A stretch of 59,348 bases of DNA from an uncultured Prevotellaceae bacterium (GTDB taxonomy: Bacteria; Bacteroidota; Bacteroidia; Bacteroidales; Bacteroidaceae): assembly GCA_902800435.1 (NCBI GenBank), contig CADCEQ010000028.1, positions 1 through 59,348 of the forward strand, in the 5' to 3' direction. The translations under genes and the position numbers were made by a program. Positions 46,219 through 53,556 of this stretch are shown in pieces. The notes below the pieces were generated by a model, which was not told the DNA's origin, ran no database searches, and saw nothing but the letters and a program-made list of their open reading frames with translations. Numbering within the stretch: position 1 is the first letter of the stretch; each line of letters opens with the position of its first letter.

Positions 46219-46800
46219 ATGACGACGGAGCAACTTTCGGCTGAGGAAATGGCTCAGGAAGTGAAGCGGCTGACGGGGCTGCTGGCGGCGGCAGGGCGCA
46301 AGGACCTGCTGCTGCGGGCCATCGGCGTGCCGCTGCTCGAGGAGCTACGCATCGAGGCGGCGCGTGGCGAACTGTCGCGGCTTGTCATTACTGATGACTA
46401 TCGGTTCCTCCTTGCCGACTATCACGTCGAGGTGGAGCTCCAGCCCGTCCACAAGGCGGTCTACCTGCTGTTCCTGGCCCATCCCGAGGGCATCGAGTTT
46501 AAGCGGTTGCGCGACCACCGGGCCGAGCTGTTGGGCTATTACCTGAAGACGGCGCGCATGATGGACCGGGAGAAGATTGAGGAGAGCGTCGACAAGCTGA
46601 TTGACCCGCTCGACAACGCCATCAACGAGAAGTGCTCGCGCATCAAGAAGGTGTTCCTCGACCTGATGGACGAGTATCGCGCCAGCTACTATATCATCGG
46701 CAGCCATACGAAGAAGCACATTGCCGGCCGTGTGTGGTACGAGCGCCTGAAGATCGTCACGCTGCCGAGGGAGATGGTGGAAGTGAGAAGTGAAAGGTGA
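46219..46800 (+). CDS. Probable winged-helix protein preceding an FtsZ-family gene
   Basis: The 193-residue protein has a helical N-terminal part (about 1-50, coiled-coil-like) and a C-terminal domain of about 140 residues with KAVYLLFLAHPEGIEFKRL, NAINEKCSRIKKVF and a final LPREMVEV. The same domain ends the macro-DUF1810 protein at 55771-57012, with the same key motifs. The pattern of helices followed by a strand pair looks like a winged helix of the response-regulator output type, which suggests DNA or protein binding; this is an inference. The last codons run into a short GTGAAAGGTGAAAAGTGA repeat. The FtsZ-family gene follows after 21 bp and is probably co-transcribed. Confidence 0.75.
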   Translation: MTTEQLSAEEMAQEVKRLTGLLAAAGRKDLLLRAIGVPLLEELRIEAARGELSRLVITDDYRFLLADYHVEVELQPVHKAVYLLFLAHPEGIEFKRLRDHRAELLGYYLKTARMMDREKIEESVDKLIDPLDNAINEKCSRIKKVFLDLMDEYRASYYIIGSHTKKHIAGRVWYERLKIVTLPREMVEVRSER

Positions 46801-46821
46801 AAAGTGATAAATGTAAGAGAT

Positions 46822-48081
46822 ATGGGAGAAGAGAATAATACGCTGCTGGACTTCGGACCGGTGGAGAACAAGATGGAGGGCATCATCAAGGTGATTGGTG
46901 TGGGCGGCGGCGGTTGCAATGCCGTGCGCAACATGTACAACGAGGGCGTCGACGGCGTGTCGTATGCCGTCTGCAATACCGACAGCCAGTCGCTGTCGCG
47001 CTCGCCGGTGCCCGTGAAGATTCTGTTGGGCGAGTCTGGTCTTGGCGCTGGCGGCAATCCCGTGCTGGGGCGCTCTGAGGCCGAGACGAATGTGTCCGAC
47101 ATCGAGCGGCTGCTCTCCGACGGCACGAAGATGGTGTTCGTGACGGCGGGCATGGGCGGCGGCACGGGTACCGGAGCTGCTCCCGTGGTGGCCGGCGTGG
47201 CAAAGGAGATGGGCATGCTCACCGTCGGCGTGGTGACCATCCCCTTCTACTTCGAGAAGAAGCGGAAGATCATCAAGGCCCTGAAGGGTGTCGAGGAGCT
47301 GCGCAAGAACGTCGACGCCCTGCTCATCGTCAACAACGAGCGGCTGTGCGACGTCTATGCCGACTCTGAAATCTCCGTCAAGGAGGCATTCCGGCGCGCC
47401 GACGGCATCCTGATGGACGCCGTGAAGGGCATTGCCGAACTGATAACCCTGCCCAGCGACGGCGGCATCAAGAGCGACTTCCGCGACGTCGAGGCTACGA
47501 TGAAGAACGGCGGCGGCTCTATCATGGCAATGGGGCGTGCCCGCGGCGAGCGACGTGTAGAGAATGCTATCAAGAATGCGCTGGACTCGCCCCTGCTCTA
47601 CGGAAACGACATCGGGCGTGCCAAGCGCATACTCTTCAACATCTATTCGAGCGACGAGCACCCCATCTTCGTCCAGGAGATGCTGCAGATTGACGACTTC
47701 TTCGACCAGCTCGACCCGAATATCGACGTCATCTGGGGCACCGCTACCGACGACTCCTTGGGCGAGGATGCCAAGGTCACCATTTTGGCCACCGGACTGG
47801 AGGACGAACTGCGCAGGGAGGTGCAGCAGGATGCCCACCAGAACGAGGACGACTACTACGAGGACCTCATTCCCCTGCTCTACAAGCCCTCGAAGCCGAA
47901 GAAGGTCGTAGAGGTGCTCACCCAGGAATTGCCCTTCGAAGTAGAGTCCGCCCCCGACCCAGAGCCTGCCGAGCCGGAGCCGACACCCCCGCCCGTGCCC
48001 GAAGAGCCCCGAAAGCCCACCCTTGTTGACAAACTCAAGGAATGGCTCCTCAATCTGGTGAAGGACGACGGCGACGACTAA
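46822..48081 (+). CDS. ftsZ: FtsZ-family GTPase
   Basis: The 419-residue protein has the tubulin-like nucleotide-binding motifs IGVGGGGCNAV and GMGGGTGTGAAPVVA and a T7-type loop with SDFRDV, so it should bind and hydrolyse GTP. The last 80 residues are a Pro/Glu-rich linker and an end (LVDKLKEWLLNLV) that could be an amphipathic helix rather than the usual conserved FtsZ tail. No dcw genes (ftsA, ftsQ, murC) are nearby; a winged-helix-type protein is upstream and repeats are downstream. It may be the only FtsZ of the genome or a second, divergent one. The lack of dcw context, an altered first glycine loop (GGGGCN where GGGGGN is usual in the phylum) and the tail make a paralogue more likely to me. 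Confidence 0.85.
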   Translation: MGEENNTLLDFGPVENKMEGIIKVIGVGGGGCNAVRNMYNEGVDGVSYAVCNTDSQSLSRSPVPVKILLGESGLGAGGNPVLGRSEAETNVSDIERLLSDGTKMVFVTAGMGGGTGTGAAPVVAGVAKEMGMLTVGVVTIPFYFEKKRKIIKALKGVEELRKNVDALLIVNNERLCDVYADSEISVKEAFRRADGILMDAVKGIAELITLPSDGGIKSDFRDVEATMKNGGGSIMAMGRARGERRVENAIKNALDSPLLYGNDIGRAKRILFNIYSSDEHPIFVQEMLQIDDFFDQLDPNIDVIWGTATDDSLGEDAKVTILATGLEDELRREVQQDAHQNEDDYYEDLIPLLYKPSKPKKVVEVLTQELPFEVESAPDPEPAEPEPTPPPVPEEPRKPTLVDKLKEWLLNLVKDDGDD

Positions 48082-48175
48082 CCTGCCGGGTAAAGCATCG
48101 TTTACCGCCGGGTAGAGTACCATTACCTGCCGGGTTAGTCGTCGTAACCCGCCGGGTTAAGCCTGCTAACCCGGC
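48080..48175. repeat. 22-bp tandem repeat (TAACCTGCCGGGT)
   Basis: Four imperfect copies with a period of about 22 bp begin at the stop codon of the FtsZ-family gene: the core (T/C)ACC(T/C)GCCGGGT recurs at about 48081, 48103, 48126 and 48148, and a last core, TAACCCGGCG, is in the opposite sense. Confidence 0.85.
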
Positions 48176-48235
48176 GCCTCAGCATCGCGAGCCGCCGCCT
48201 CAGCACTGTGAGCCTCCACTTCATGAAAAGCAGGC

Positions 48236-48445
48236 TTAACCTCACTCCAATCTCCTGAACCCCCGATTCCCAAAGCGTTTCACGATTCTGGAACCTCACC
48301 CCTAACCTCACTCCCAACCTCACCTCAACCTCACTTCACCCTCAAAAGTGAGGTTCAAGTGAGGTTTCGCCGAGTAACCTCACTCCCCGAAACCCCTGTG
48401 TACATCGGCCTTTCAGACGATTAAGTGAGGTTATGAGGTTAAAAT
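48236..48445. repeat. AACCTCACT / AGTGAGGTT direct and inverted repeats
   Basis: At least eight copies of AACCTCAC occur, with four inverted copies (GTGAGGTT) between about 48350 and 48440, so several alternative hairpins can form. Nothing coding was seen between 48082 and 48570. Confidence 0.85.
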
Positions 48446-48570
48446 CGAACAGTCAACAAAAAACAGGGTTGTCGTTTAACCGAGTCAACTAATCTTAGGG
48501 TTTAGGCAAATAGGTAGTCAACCTAAATGGAACTACAATTGCCCCAGTTCTTATTTTTCCATCGAATCAT

Positions 48571-48601
48571 TTGGCTCTTTCGCTTTTTCTTTATAATTTT
48601 G
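48571..48601 (+). promoter_or_regulatory. Promoter of the ADP-ribosylglycohydrolase gene
   Basis: TTG at 48571-48573, 20 nt, then TAATTTTG at 48594-48601, 22 nt before the ATG. The 26 bp at 48565-48590 recur at 59222-59247. Confidence 0.75.
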
Positions 48602-48623
48602 CATTGTCGATAACTAAAAACTT

Positions 48624-49424
48624 ATGAAGAATTACCTGATTAGCGAAGCAATAGGCGATATAGCAGGGAGTGCTTACGAGGGGAAAGCACACCGCATTAA
48701 GGATTATGATAAGGTGAAGATGTTCAGCAGTAGGGCGCGCTTCACGGATGATACCGTGCTGACCTTTGCCTGTGCAGAAGCATTCATCGACCATCTTGAT
48801 ATGACGATGAACCTCTGGAAATGTGCCAACGAACATCGCCATGCAGGTTTTGGCAGCAAGTTCAAACTCTGGATGGCCAGCCATCATCCACAACCATATC
48901 GCAGCCTCGGTAATGGTTCAGCCATGCGCTGCTCCTCTGCAGGTTGGCTGGCGAAAACCGAAGAAGAATGCATCCGTATGGCTCATGAAACAGCTGCCCC
49001 TACCCACAACCATCCCGAAGGTTTCAAGGGAGCAGAAGCCACAGCCCTGACCATCTTCCATCTGAAAAGCGGCAAGGATAAGGACTTCGTGCGCGAACAC
49101 CTGTTAAATAAATACTATCCTGATTGGGCGAATCAGAATTATTTTGATTTCCACGACTCTTACGCTTTCAACTCCACCTGTGCCGGCACTGTTGGGCCAG
49201 CCATAATTAGCTTCTTGGAGTCCAAAGACTATGTAGACTGCATCAAGCTCGCCATATCCCTCGGCGGCGATGCTGACACCCTCGCCGCCATCGCTGGCCC
49301 AATGGCTTACGCCTACTACAAGAAGATGCCTGATGCCTTGGTATATCAGGCCCTAAAGAAACTCCCAGATTGGATGATTGATGTTAGCGAGCGTTTTGAT
49401 GAGGTGGTAAATTCGAAACCGTAG
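48624..49424 (+). CDS. ADP-ribosylglycohydrolase (DraG/ARH family)
   Basis: The 266-residue cytoplasmic protein has the family motifs FTDDTVLTFA near residue 40, LGNGSAMR near 98, THNHPEGFKGA near 130 and SLGGDADTLAAIAG near 215. The Asp and Thr/Ser residues that bind two metal ions in ARH enzymes are therefore present. These enzymes remove ADP-ribose from proteins or nucleic acids or process related NAD-derived compounds. The gene has its own promoter and is 500 bp upstream of an operon with a DarT-like transferase and a macro-domain protein, so it might reverse the action of that transferase; this is only inferred from position. Confidence 0.9.
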   Translation: MKNYLISEAIGDIAGSAYEGKAHRIKDYDKVKMFSSRARFTDDTVLTFACAEAFIDHLDMTMNLWKCANEHRHAGFGSKFKLWMASHHPQPYRSLGNGSAMRCSSAGWLAKTEEECIRMAHETAAPTHNHPEGFKGAEATALTIFHLKSGKDKDFVREHLLNKYYPDWANQNYFDFHDSYAFNSTCAGTVGPAIISFLESKDYVDCIKLAISLGGDADTLAAIAGPMAYAYYKKMPDALVYQALKKLPDWMIDVSERFDEVVNSKP

Positions 49425-49455
49425 TCAATAAGGCAACATGCTTTATGTCTCTTTT

Positions 49456-49774
49456 TTACCACGACCAAATGTAGGTGTTGTTGTCATAGCTTCGCTGCTG
49501 GGTGGTGGTGTTGCCAAAAGAATCTGTATAGCTCGATGACGACCCGATACTTTTCCTAATCTATAAAGGCACTAAAAGCCAATTCTGAGTACTCCTCATA
49601 GCGCTGCTGCCGCCTGGCCGACGTCTCTGCCAATGCCCTCATATACATGTTCATCACTCCAGTATCATACAGATCCCTCGTCGGCATTGGCAATGCCCTG
49701 TCATACTGAAACTGTGCCTGAGCATTCAGTGCCATCCAACACATCATCGCTCCAATTAAGATTCTCTTTTTCAT
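49456..49774 (-). pseudogene. Broken small secreted-protein gene
   Basis: On the minus strand a signal peptide (MKKRILIGAMMCWMALNAQAQ) is followed by FQYDRALPMPTRDLYDTGVMNMYMRALAETSARRQ-type sequence and a stop at 49556. Just behind the stop, in the next frame, the DNA reads SIGSSSSYTDSFGNTTTQQ and then RSYDNNTYIWSW before a stop at 49456-49458. This looks like the rest of the same protein after a one-base shift. It could also be a genuine 72-residue protein. A consensus promoter stands upstream, so it is probably still transcribed. I do not recognise the function. Confidence 0.55.
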
Positions 49775-49803
49775 ACTCTTTTCTGCTTATTTAGTTGATG
49801 CCG

Positions 49804-49834
49804 CAAAGATAGCTCTTATTCATATATTCTCCAA
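49804..49834 (-). promoter_or_regulatory. Promoter of the broken secreted-protein gene
   Basis: On the minus strand TTG (49834-49832), 20 nt, then TATCTTTG (49811-49804). It is divergent from the kinase operon promoter. Confidence 0.75.
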
Positions 49835-49884
49835 GCAAAAACAAATAACAAGCCTTGCGAAAATGCAAAAAAGTATCGTAGTTC

Positions 49885-49915
49885 TTGTCTGTATTAAAAT
49901 AAAGTTGTATCTTTG
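49885..49915 (+). promoter_or_regulatory. Promoter of the kinase / DarT-VWA operon
   Basis: TTG at 49885-49887, 20 nt, then TATCTTTG at 49908-49915, a very good match. The ATG is 22 nt downstream, so the leader is short. No other clear promoter is seen until 57050. Confidence 0.8.
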
Positions 49916-49937
49916 CACTATCCAATAATTATAGTCT

Positions 49938-51857
49938 ATGAACTATCCTTTGATATCGGAATATATAGAAGCCATAAAGTCGGCAGAAGATAACTTTGAG
50001 GAACTGAGTTATCTGAGGCCAGTATTGGGTGATGATGGGCTGCCTGTGATGACAAGTGGAAACTTTGCTGTGGTCTTTAAGATGAAGGATGAGCAAAGCG
50101 GAAAGTTCTATGCTGTGAAGTGCTTTACTAAGGAGCAGGAAGGACGGGCGGAGGCTTATCGTGAGATTACCAAGGAATTGAAAGATGTTTCGTCTCCTTA
50201 TCTTGTTTCTATCCGATATTTGGAAAAAGAACTGTTTGTGGATACGGACCAGACTACGGAAACAGAGTTCCCTGTATTGTTGATGGATTGGGTGGAAGGC
50301 AGGACACTCGATAAATACTTGCGTGAGAACCTTGATGACAAGTATGCACTCAAAATGCTGGCTTATGACTTCAACCATTTGGCTCAGTGGCTTATTCCAC
50401 AGCCTTTTGCTCACGGCGACTTGAAGCCAGACAATATCTTAGTTCGCTTTGATGGATCACTTGTTCTTGTTGATTACGATGGAATGTATGTACCATCTAT
50501 GAAAGGTCAAAAGGCTCGTGAACTCGGTTCTCCAGATTTCCGCCATCCACAAAGAAATGAGAATGATTTCGATGAGCATATTGATGATTTTACGCTGATG
50601 TCAATATTGGTATCGCTCATAGGCATTTCAAAACAACCCAAATGGTTGAAAGAGTATGGTGCAATAGATAGACTGCTTTTCTCTTCAAACGATTATTTTT
50701 GTATCGAAAAACATGAAGTCTTACTCTATTTATTAGATTCGGATGATGTTAATATTAAGACAATTGCATGTATTTTCATTTCCTATTGCCACTGTAGTTT
50801 CTCTGTAACAATACCCAATCTTGAAAAGCCTTATGAAATAAGGAACTATAATGGTTTTCAGCTTTCATCTATTGATAAGTTAAATAAGAATTTTAATAGT
50901 AATAATATCAATGATGTTTCTATTGATTGTTTATATGAATCACTCGTAGATTTAGATGAATTAATGAAATCTAATGATTTAGATTTTGTTCTTTCAGGTT
51001 CATTTGGTTTATATATTCATGGGATTGTTCCATCGACATACATTCCCCATGATATTGATATTGTTGTAAGCAATAATAAGAACAGACACCCAGTGCTAAC
51101 AAATGAAATGATATTAGATTTGTTCATGCAATACTGTGGTAAAGTAAGACCTGAATGTGTTGGATATGATCCTTCTGATATGTTTGTATTCTATATTGGT
51201 CATCATGCGATTGAAGTAAATGCGTTTATTGATAGAGCAAATACTCGTAATTCTAATGGTTACACTATAATGAAAATCATGGGTCGTAATATAAAAGTAA
51301 GCGATGTTTTGCCTATTTTAACGGAGAAGTTTAAACTTTGCCGTCTGAAGGATTATATATTTAATCATGACATACAATCAACACTTAATTCATTACTTAA
51401 TAATTCTATTAAGAACGAAAATGATATTTTGAGTGAAATATGCGAGTATGAGGAAGAATATATAGAAAGCAAAGAAAAAGAATTAATTCGTACATTCTTT
51501 ATGGGTACTGATTATGTACAAATACCTTTTGAAAACAGTGGCATTGAAGTAATTATATCGCTTTTTGAAAAAGAAATAAAATCTCAATGGATACAAAATC
51601 AAGAATCTGAGAAGTACTTCCTTTATAGGGCAACAGGACATATTGATAATAATAGCCCTTATGAGATGGTTATTTATGGAATACATGGTGAATTCATGAA
51701 GAAAGCGATGGTAGCGAGAAGAAAAACACTAAAAAACTACGACAACTACAATATTGAATTCTTATACAAAGTTTTGCAAGAGATGAATATATTGTACTAT
51801 TTTACCAGTAGTATAAGCAAGCTAATCACTCTTGTTAAAGAAAGAATAACCTTTTAA
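49938..51857 (+). CDS. Ser/Thr protein kinase fused to a nucleotidyltransferase-like domain
   Basis: The 639-residue cytoplasmic protein has a protein kinase domain at about 25-235: glycine loop GNFAVVFKM, ATP lysine in FYAVKCF, catalytic loop HGDLKPDNILV, DYDG in place of DFG, and GSPDFRHP. DYDG kinases of this kind are typical partners of VWA and PP2C proteins. Residues about 345-500 contain GSFGLYIHG and, about 14 residues later, DIDIVV, the GS...DxD pattern of nucleotidyltransferases such as AbiEii/MNT. From about 50640 the DNA is much more AT-rich than the kinase part, which suggests that the C-terminal half has a different origin. The first 27 codons are repeated, diverged, at 52738. 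The DUF5677-like gene follows after 20 bp. Confidence 0.85.
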   Translation: MNYPLISEYIEAIKSAEDNFEELSYLRPVLGDDGLPVMTSGNFAVVFKMKDEQSGKFYAVKCFTKEQEGRAEAYREITKELKDVSSPYLVSIRYLEKELFVDTDQTTETEFPVLLMDWVEGRTLDKYLRENLDDKYALKMLAYDFNHLAQWLIPQPFAHGDLKPDNILVRFDGSLVLVDYDGMYVPSMKGQKARELGSPDFRHPQRNENDFDEHIDDFTLMSILVSLIGISKQPKWLKEYGAIDRLLFSSNDYFCIEKHEVLLYLLDSDDVNIKTIACIFISYCHCSFSVTIPNLEKPYEIRNYNGFQLSSIDKLNKNFNSNNINDVSIDCLYESLVDLDELMKSNDLDFVLSGSFGLYIHGIVPSTYIPHDIDIVVSNNKNRHPVLTNEMILDLFMQYCGKVRPECVGYDPSDMFVFYIGHHAIEVNAFIDRANTRNSNGYTIMKIMGRNIKVSDVLPILTEKFKLCRLKDYIFNHDIQSTLNSLLNNSIKNENDILSEICEYEEEYIESKEKELIRTFFMGTDYVQIPFENSGIEVIISLFEKEIKSQWIQNQESEKYFLYRATGHIDNNSPYEMVIYGIHGEFMKKAMVARRKTLKNYDNYNIEFLYKVLQEMNILYYFTSSISKLITLVKERITF

Positions 51858-51877
51858 AACTATTAAAGATAATAATT

Positions 51878-52735
51878 ATGGTAAAGGCTAGTAAATTATT
51901 GTTCAAATTCAATCTCATGTTGTTAGATTCTTTTTCTGAACATTTGTCTTCAAAGTTTCCTGAAGGTATTGCAGATTGTCCCAATCACATCAAAGCTAAC
52001 ATTATTGCTAAAATTGTTCGTATGTTTCACACACTCGAGCTAATTGTTGATAAAAGCAGAGACGAAGTTTCTGCTCGTTGTATCCTTAGAGGCCTATTAG
52101 ACAGTATAACTACATATTGTTTTATTTATGATAGGGAAGATGAAGATGAAATCCTTTTTAGGCATTATTTATATGCATTAGATGGATTTAGATGTTACAG
52201 GTCTTCTGTCGCTGAATGTATTTTTGAAAAAAACTATACTGCAAAAAGTCTAAAAGATGAGTGTGACTTTGTAATTAAACAAATTGAAGATAGGCTGACG
52301 GAACATCCATACTCTAAAAATGGCAATAATTTAGTTAATGAAATAATAAAGGGTGCGAATTGGAAGTATAAGTCTTTAAGCGATTCTCGTAAGTGGAAAT
52401 TCTGTGAAATGTATAGGATAGTTGGGATTAGTGATAGTATTGCAAACTATTTCCAAGGATATTTATCACAGTTTTCTCATGGATTATGTTTAAGTAACAC
52501 TCCTATAAATGATGAAGAATTACTAGAGCGCGTTTTATATGAGAGTATTGTCATTGAAAAAAAGACTATTATTGCCATAAAGGCTACATTCCCTAAGGAG
52601 AGTTGGAAGGAAATCGCTATATCAATTTTTGATTCATTAATGACCTTTCTAGACAATTCTGAAATAAGTCGTGAGGAATTAATTGAATCCTTTAATAGCT
52701 ATAATCGGAATGATGGAGTATTAGAAATATCGTAG
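51878..52735 (+). CDS. DUF5677-like helical protein
   Basis: The 285-residue protein appears all-helical. The segment ARCILRGLLDSITTYCFIYDR and the later YLSQFSHG fit DUF5677, a family often found in mobile and defence islands and of unknown activity. The assignment is by pattern and is moderate. It shares the strong AT-richness of the nucleotidyltransferase part upstream, and both lie between two copies of the kinase start, so they probably arrived as one block. No signal peptide or membrane segment is seen. Confidence 0.6.
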   Translation: MVKASKLLFKFNLMLLDSFSEHLSSKFPEGIADCPNHIKANIIAKIVRMFHTLELIVDKSRDEVSARCILRGLLDSITTYCFIYDREDEDEILFRHYLYALDGFRCYRSSVAECIFEKNYTAKSLKDECDFVIKQIEDRLTEHPYSKNGNNLVNEIIKGANWKYKSLSDSRKWKFCEMYRIVGISDSIANYFQGYLSQFSHGLCLSNTPINDEELLERVLYESIVIEKKTIIAIKATFPKESWKEIAISIFDSLMTFLDNSEISREELIESFNSYNRNDGVLEIS

Positions 52736-52737
52736 CT

Positions 52738-52839
52738 ATGAACTATCCATTGATATCTGAATATACTGAAGCCATCAATTCGACAGAAGATAATTTTGAG
52801 GAATTGAGTTATCTGAGGACCGGTTTTTATAAAACGTGA
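52738..52839 (+). pseudogene. Remnant of a second copy of the kinase gene start
   Basis: The 33 codons begin MNYPLISEYTEAINSTEDNF and match the kinase start (49938) at 72 of 81 nucleotides and 24 of 27 residues, then diverge and stop. It sits directly in front of the conserved-unknown/DarT-VWA/PP2C genes, where a kinase gene would be expected. It may be the original kinase start left after replacement, or the product of a duplication that was later deleted. The stretch from 52840 to 52953 holds no supported gene. Confidence 0.85.
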
Positions 52840-52953
52840 CGGATCGTTTGGAAATTGTCTATTTGCAGTTATACTTTTCCGATAACTATTTATTTCGGAA
52901 TCTATAGTATTATTTGTACGTTCATTAATTTGCTTAAAGAGTGGAAAAAAAAC

Positions 52954-53556
52954 ATGATAATAATCGAATCAAAGCGAAAGAAACCAGCAACGATACTGAA
53001 ACAATATCCTGATGCGATACTGGCAGATGTGACAAGCAATGCTAAAGATGGGCTTGTTAAGTTGAGTCCCTTCTATCCTCACTATGGTATTCCAGTTCCA
53101 TTTAGCGAAGGATATACCGCAACTTGTGTGGAAGCTATCTGGCAGGGCTTGAAGGTTTTTGAGAGTTGTGATGTTGATGTCGAGATGTTCAAGAATGATA
53201 CAATGAAGAATATCAAACGGACAGTCAGACGGTTCGGTAGGCCTTTGGGACACCGGAAAGGTGTAAATGGAAAAGAACTTCTTGGCTATATTGAAGCTCG
53301 CAAGCTAATCTATATTCCTACATATAAATGGGTGCTGGAGAATAAGGTGGCAAGTATCATAGAACGACTGAGAGAGGCTAGTAAAACAAAGACCATCGTT
53401 TTGCTGGACTATGATACGAATGCTGATGTGGAGAATGAAAAGAAACCGCTGTCTCATGCTTCGTTGATAAAGGCATACGTAGAAGGAATTTATCCATACG
53501 GAAAAGACAATAATGTAGAACTTAATCTGTTTAATGAATATGGAGAAGAAAAGTAA
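52954..53556 (+). CDS. Conserved protein of unknown function (possibly DUF6939)
   Basis: The 200-residue protein begins MIIIESKRKKPATILKQYPD. Marked motifs are ADVTSNAKDGLVKLSPFYPH, GIPVPFSEG and CVEAIWQGLKVFE, and near the end ETIVLLDYDTN-like sequence (TIVLLDYDTNADVENEKKPLSHASLIKAY). I recall similar small proteins next to macro-domain and ADP-ribosyltransferase genes, possibly named DUF6939, but I am not certain. A long upstream extension with a TTG start is rejected because it lies in the degraded region after the kinase remnant. The gene overlaps the next one by about 20 bp, so both are translated together. Confidence 0.75.
   Translation: MIIIESKRKKPATILKQYPDAILADVTSNAKDGLVKLSPFYPHYGIPVPFSEGYTATCVEAIWQGLKVFESCDVDVEMFKNDTMKNIKRTVRRFGRPLGHRKGVNGKELLGYIEARKLIYIPTYKWVLENKVASIIERLREASKTKTIVLLDYDTNADVENEKKPLSHASLIKAYVEGIYPYGKDNNVELNLFNEYGEEK

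Noticed and set aside
48080..48175. CRISPR array
   Set aside because: The 22-bp units follow each other with no spacers of constant length and the copies are imperfect. No cas gene is present.
52855..52953. N-terminal extension of the conserved unknown protein
   Set aside because: It would need a TTG start and codes for a Phe/Ile-rich stretch in the decayed DNA after the kinase remnant. The ATG at 52954 gives a normal start.
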